Below are positions 61,353 to 64,000 of a stretch of DNA of 64,000 nt, piece by piece. The translations under genes and the position numbers were made by a program. The number at the start of each line of letters is the position of its first letter. Positions within the stretch are counted from its first letter, which is position 1. The DNA comes from Sulfitobacter aestuariivivens (GTDB lineage Bacteria > Pseudomonadota > Alphaproteobacteria > Rhodobacterales > Rhodobacteraceae): positions 992,001-1,056,000 of the forward strand of contig NZ_JACTAG010000001.1 of the NCBI RefSeq assembly GCF_014763045.1, given 5' to 3'. The notes under the pieces are model-generated. The model made no database searches. It saw only the letters and a list, made by a program, of their open reading frames with translations, and was not told the DNA's origin.

Positions 61353-62419
61353 CAGGTCAGTGTGACGACATGCCCCTGTGCGGGGTCAGCCCTGCCTGCG
61401 GCCAGGGCCGCATAGACAGGTTCTGCTGCGGGCAGACCCTTGTGCACTGTGACATCCATCCAATCTGCGGCGTCTGCGGCGATGCGCTGCCAGGCGGTGG
61501 TGATCTCGCGCTCCACCACGCCGGGGCCCCATTCCTTGCGACGCTTGGCAATCTGGGCGGGGGCAAAGAAGAATTGGGGTTTGACGCCGGGCAAATCCTG
61601 CTTGGGCGCAAATTTGTCCCAATGGCTGATACCAACAGCAGCCGAATGTTTAAGGTGGTCCGCCAAGGCCGCGTGCAGCGCCAGTTTGACCTCTCCGTTG
61701 CCGGACATGTCGACATAGACCGAAGGCACCTTGGCGATGTCGTCAATCTGATCATAGCTCAGCACCTGATCGCAGGCGTTAAGGCCTTTCACGAAATCCA
61801 GATTTCCGGCTGAGGTGAGACCGACAATCTGGACCGGGTGGTCCTGATCTTCGGACAGATATTTGCACAGACCAAGCCCGGTTTTGGACGAAGCCGATCC
61901 GACGATGACCTGTTTGGCACCAAAAAAACCATTGTCCCGCAACCAATCCGCAAGCAGCCATGAGGTGGCCAGAAGCGGCTGCAACAGCGCGCGCAGGTGA
62001 TCCTCACCCGGCGTGTTTTCCCTCACGGGCATATAGCGATTATAGACCGCCGGCAGTTGCGCGCGATGATCTGCCGTGTCCACAATTGCGCCACCGGAGG
62101 TCTGGCGCGGCGTGATGACCAGCTCTTCCGCCAGCGGATAGAATCCATATAGCCGCTTGCCCACCGGAAGATCCGAACAGTGGCTTTCGACGACTTCAGC
62201 AGTGCCCCAGACCGGTACCAGGCCGTGCCCTTCCGTACCGCTTGGAAAAAACTGCCAATAACCGATGGCAAAGCCGGACGCGGCATAAGTTACATTGTTG
62301 GCGGTCAGCGCAAAACTTTGCAGACGCAGTCGAGACTGCCCTTCGGCAAGAGCGGGCGGGGTCACATTCTCAAGCCGGGTGCGCGTGATGGCGTTCTGGT
62401 CGATCAGCAATTGTTGCAT
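61352..62419 (-). CDS. DUF2855 family protein
   Basis: The 355-residue protein is of unknown function. The start MQQLLIDQNAITRTRLENVTPPALAEGQSRLRLQSFALTANNVTYAASG and the GTAEVVESHC, KQVIVGSASSKTGLGLCKYL and VYVDMSGNGEVKLALH pieces are characteristic. The GSASSKTG stretch and overall plan suggest a medium-chain-dehydrogenase-like Rossmann protein, perhaps an NAD(P)-dependent reductase. No substrate is indicated. Confidence 0.86.
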   Translation of the reverse strand: MQQLLIDQNAITRTRLENVTPPALAEGQSRLRLQSFALTANNVTYAASGFAIGYWQFFPSGTEGHGLVPVWGTAEVVESHCSDLPVGKRLYGFYPLAEELVITPRQTSGGAIVDTADHRAQLPAVYNRYMPVRENTPGEDHLRALLQPLLATSWLLADWLRDNGFFGAKQVIVGSASSKTGLGLCKYLSEDQDHPVQIVGLTSAGNLDFVKGLNACDQVLSYDQIDDIAKVPSVYVDMSGNGEVKLALHAALADHLKHSAAVGISHWDKFAPKQDLPGVKPQFFFAPAQIAKRRKEWGPGVVEREITTAWQRIAADAADWMDVTVHKGLPAAEPVYAALAAGRADPAQGHVVTLT

Positions 62420-62650
62420 CGGCTTGGCGCTCCTTTGGACGGTTTTGGGGAGCGTCGACCAGATTGGCCCTCATCACAAGAGACACGCCACGTCACGGGC
62501 AGCTAGAAAGTCACCACGTCCTCGCAACGGCTCGACCTCGATGAGATCGATCACGCCTTGATAATAATGCCCGCAGGTTTTGGATCTCTGGTTGCCCGCC
62601 GAGGTATGCGCTGCCGTGGCTGAGGTGCTCCCTATTAATTCTGCAATATA

Positions 62651-62920
62651 TCAGTGCAGCGTAAATTCGCCCACCTGATTGCGCCATTCACCGGGGCCGA
62701 TCAATTTACGGTGGGTAAAGCGCACAGAATGCAGCGGCCCGTCCAGTTCCTTTTGCCAGAATTCGACAAACTCAAAGAGTTTCGGGTGGTCTGGTGCCAG
62801 ATCGTAGTCTTGCCACACATAGCTGTTCAGCACGTGCGTATAGTCGGGCATATGGTAAAAGAATTCCGCTGTGGTCAGCCCGTATCCCTTCAGCATCAGC
62901 TCTGTTTCTGATTGGGGCAT
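62651..62920 (-). CDS. Usg family protein
   Basis: A small 89-residue conserved alphaproteobacterial protein. The pattern MPQSETELMLKGYGLTTAEFFYHMPDY, YVWQDYDLAPDHPKL and GPLHSVRFTHRKLIGPGEWRNQVGEFTLH is the Usg family throughout. The ATG at 62920 has GGAGG 6 bases upstream and is preferred to the frame start at 62953. Function unknown. It is divergent from gyrA. The 230 bases to the left hold no gene I can support. Confidence 0.88.
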   Translation of the reverse strand: MPQSETELMLKGYGLTTAEFFYHMPDYTHVLNSYVWQDYDLAPDHPKLFEFVEFWQKELDGPLHSVRFTHRKLIGPGEWRNQVGEFTLH

Positions 62921-63111
62921 TTGCGCCTCCGTTTCTGCCTGCACTATCAACATCCTGTCACAGCAGAATTACTTTTCAATGAAAACAATATGTTGGCACT
63001 CTAACCCGTTGGCTGCCAATGCATTATGGTCACAGGCATTGCACCCGATATGGCGTTTCTGATAGAGTTTCAGACAACATATAGCGTGTCCAGAAAGACC
63101 GAGCAGATAAC

Positions 63112-64000
63112 GTGAACGACACCCCTGAACCTCCTGAAAACGATGATGAAAACCGGCCCGAACGCCCTGTGTTCGATGGCCCGTCTGTCAGCATCGAACA
63201 TGAGATGCGTACATCCTATCTGGATTACGCGATGTCCGTCATTGTCAGCCGGGCGATCCCCGATCTGCGTGACGGTCTGAAACCGGTCCACCGGCGCATC
63301 ATATATTCGATGTATGAAAAGGGGATCACCCACGACAAGAGCTATCGCAAGTCGGCCAAATCGGTCGGTGATGTGATGGGGTCGTACCACCCGCATGGGG
63401 ACAGCGCGATCTATGACGCGCTGGTTCGCATGGCGCAGGATTTCTCGATGTCGCTGCCGCTGATTGATGGTCAGGGCAACTTTGGCTCTATGGACGGCGA
63501 TAGCGCGGCCGCGATGCGCTATACCGAATCCCGTCTGGCGCGCGTCACGCAGTTCATGACCAATGATCTGGACAAAGATACTGTTGATTTCATTGATAAT
63601 TATGACGGTAAGGAAAAAGAGCCTGCCGTTTTGCCGGCGCGTTTTCCGAACATGCTGGTCAATGGCGCAGGCGGAATCGCCGTGGGCATGGCGACAAACA
63701 TTCCACCCCACAATCTGGGCGAAGTGATCGATGCTACGCTGGCATTGATTGAAGAGCCTGATCTGACGTCCGAGCAGTTGATTGATTACATCCCCGGGCC
63801 TGATTTCCCCACGGGTGGCATCATGTTGGGCCGGTCCGGGGCGCGCAAAGCCTATCTTGAGGGCCGCGGCAGTGTGATCATGCGCGCCAAGACCCGGGTT
63901 GAGGAAATCCGCAAAGACCGCTGGGCCATCATCATTGATGAGATCCCCTATCAGGTGAACAAATCGGTCATGATCGAAAAGATCGCCGAGCAGGTGCGCG
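63112..64000 (+). CDS. gyrA: DNA gyrase subunit A, 5' part
   Basis: The N-terminal breakage-reunion domain of DNA gyrase; the frame runs off the right edge with about 296 codons seen. The start is GTG at 63112 (reads [10 protein letters not shown]). The catalytic Tyr137 lies in [11 protein letters not shown], and the quinolone-determining region [16 protein letters not shown] has Ser98 and Asp102 at the positions of E. coli Ser83 and Asp87, the wild-type sensitive residues. The core begins [38 protein letters not shown] after an acidic, low-complexity leader. Confidence 0.96.
   Translation, partial: MNDTPEPPENDDENRPERPVFDGPSVSIEHEMRTSYLDYAMSVIVSRAIPDLRDGLKPVHRRIIYSMYEKGITHDKSYRKSAKSVGDVMGSYHPHGDSAIYDALVRMAQDFSMSLPLIDGQGNFGSMDGDSAAAMRYTESRLARVTQFMTNDLDKDTVDFIDNYDGKEKEPAVLPARFPNMLVNGAGGIAVGMATNIPPHNLGEVIDATLALIEEPDLTSEQLIDYIPGPDFPTGGIMLGRSGARKAYLEGRGSVIMRAKTRVEEIRKDRWAIIIDEIPYQVNKSVMIEKIAEQVR

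Overview
The window is chromosomal DNA from an alphaproteobacterium of the Rhodobacteraceae, most likely a marine Roseobacter-group species. The evidence is gene content and order: a one-cysteine IscR heading a suf operon, an alaS-recA-cckA neighbourhood, a zwf-pgl-pgi (Entner-Doudoroff) operon, a lpxD-acp-ketosynthase cluster, class II DAHP synthase, and a stand-alone corrinoid-enzyme activator of the kind that serves split methionine synthases in this group. The DNA is GC-rich, densely coded and mostly housekeeping. I saw no prophage, transposase, CRISPR array or defence island. The species is not determined.

Layout. 1-4.7 kb: end of a PAS protein, DAHP synthase, a GlxA-type regulator with a perfect 17-bp inverted repeat inside its coding start, and a PQQ-type sugar dehydrogenase with a small exported protein. 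4.9-10.7 kb: a six-gene branched-chain-amino-acid-type ABC uptake operon that includes one unknown exported protein. 11-15 kb: a membrane LytTR regulator, a HerA-like ATPase, a 440-bp intergenic region with two candidate small RNAs, an IalB-family protein and a small P-loop kinase. 15-21 kb: envelope genes (ketosynthase, ACP, LpxD, L,D-transpeptidase, DUF882 peptidase, RTX-repeat protein) and tRNA-Arg(CCG). 21.4-29.3 kb: the iscR-desulfurase-sufB-sufC-sufD-two membrane proteins-sufS operon, read leftward from a promoter overlapped by an Irr-type ICE box and a second palindrome. 29.3-37.7 kb: hydrolases, an HD phosphohydrolase, NADP-isocitrate dehydrogenase, a class II glutamine amidotransferase, an AsnC regulator, MscS and TypA. 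37.7-48.5 kb: alaS, recA, a sulfotransferase-like gene, cckA, an RsmB-like methyltransferase, guaB and an agmatinase-type ureohydrolase. 48.7-56.4 kb: the corrinoid activator, an AhpD-like protein, a methyltransferase, tRNA-Gly(CCC), an acyl-CoA synthetase divergent from a thioesterase, a GNAT protein and a CPA1 antiporter. 56.4-64 kb: pgi-pgl-zwf, a radical SAM protein, a DUF2855 protein, Usg and the start of gyrA.

The less ordinary signals are non-coding. (i) A dispersed hairpin-plus-tail repeat occurs four times, and one copy provides the start-codon region of the cysteine desulfurase in the suf operon. (ii) An unrelated array of four 11-bp units occurs twice, once between sufB and sufC and once between convergent genes at 61.3 kb. 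(iii) Two terminator-bearing small-RNA candidates lie in tandem near 13.4-13.7 kb. (iv) Two palindromes overlap the -35 and -10 of the iscR-suf promoter. (v) A strong hairpin lies within the first 24 codons of the GlxA-type regulator. I could not identify a clearly new multi-gene system; the best protein-level unknowns are the exported cysteine-containing protein in the ABC operon, the two membrane proteins in the suf operon and the lone radical SAM protein.
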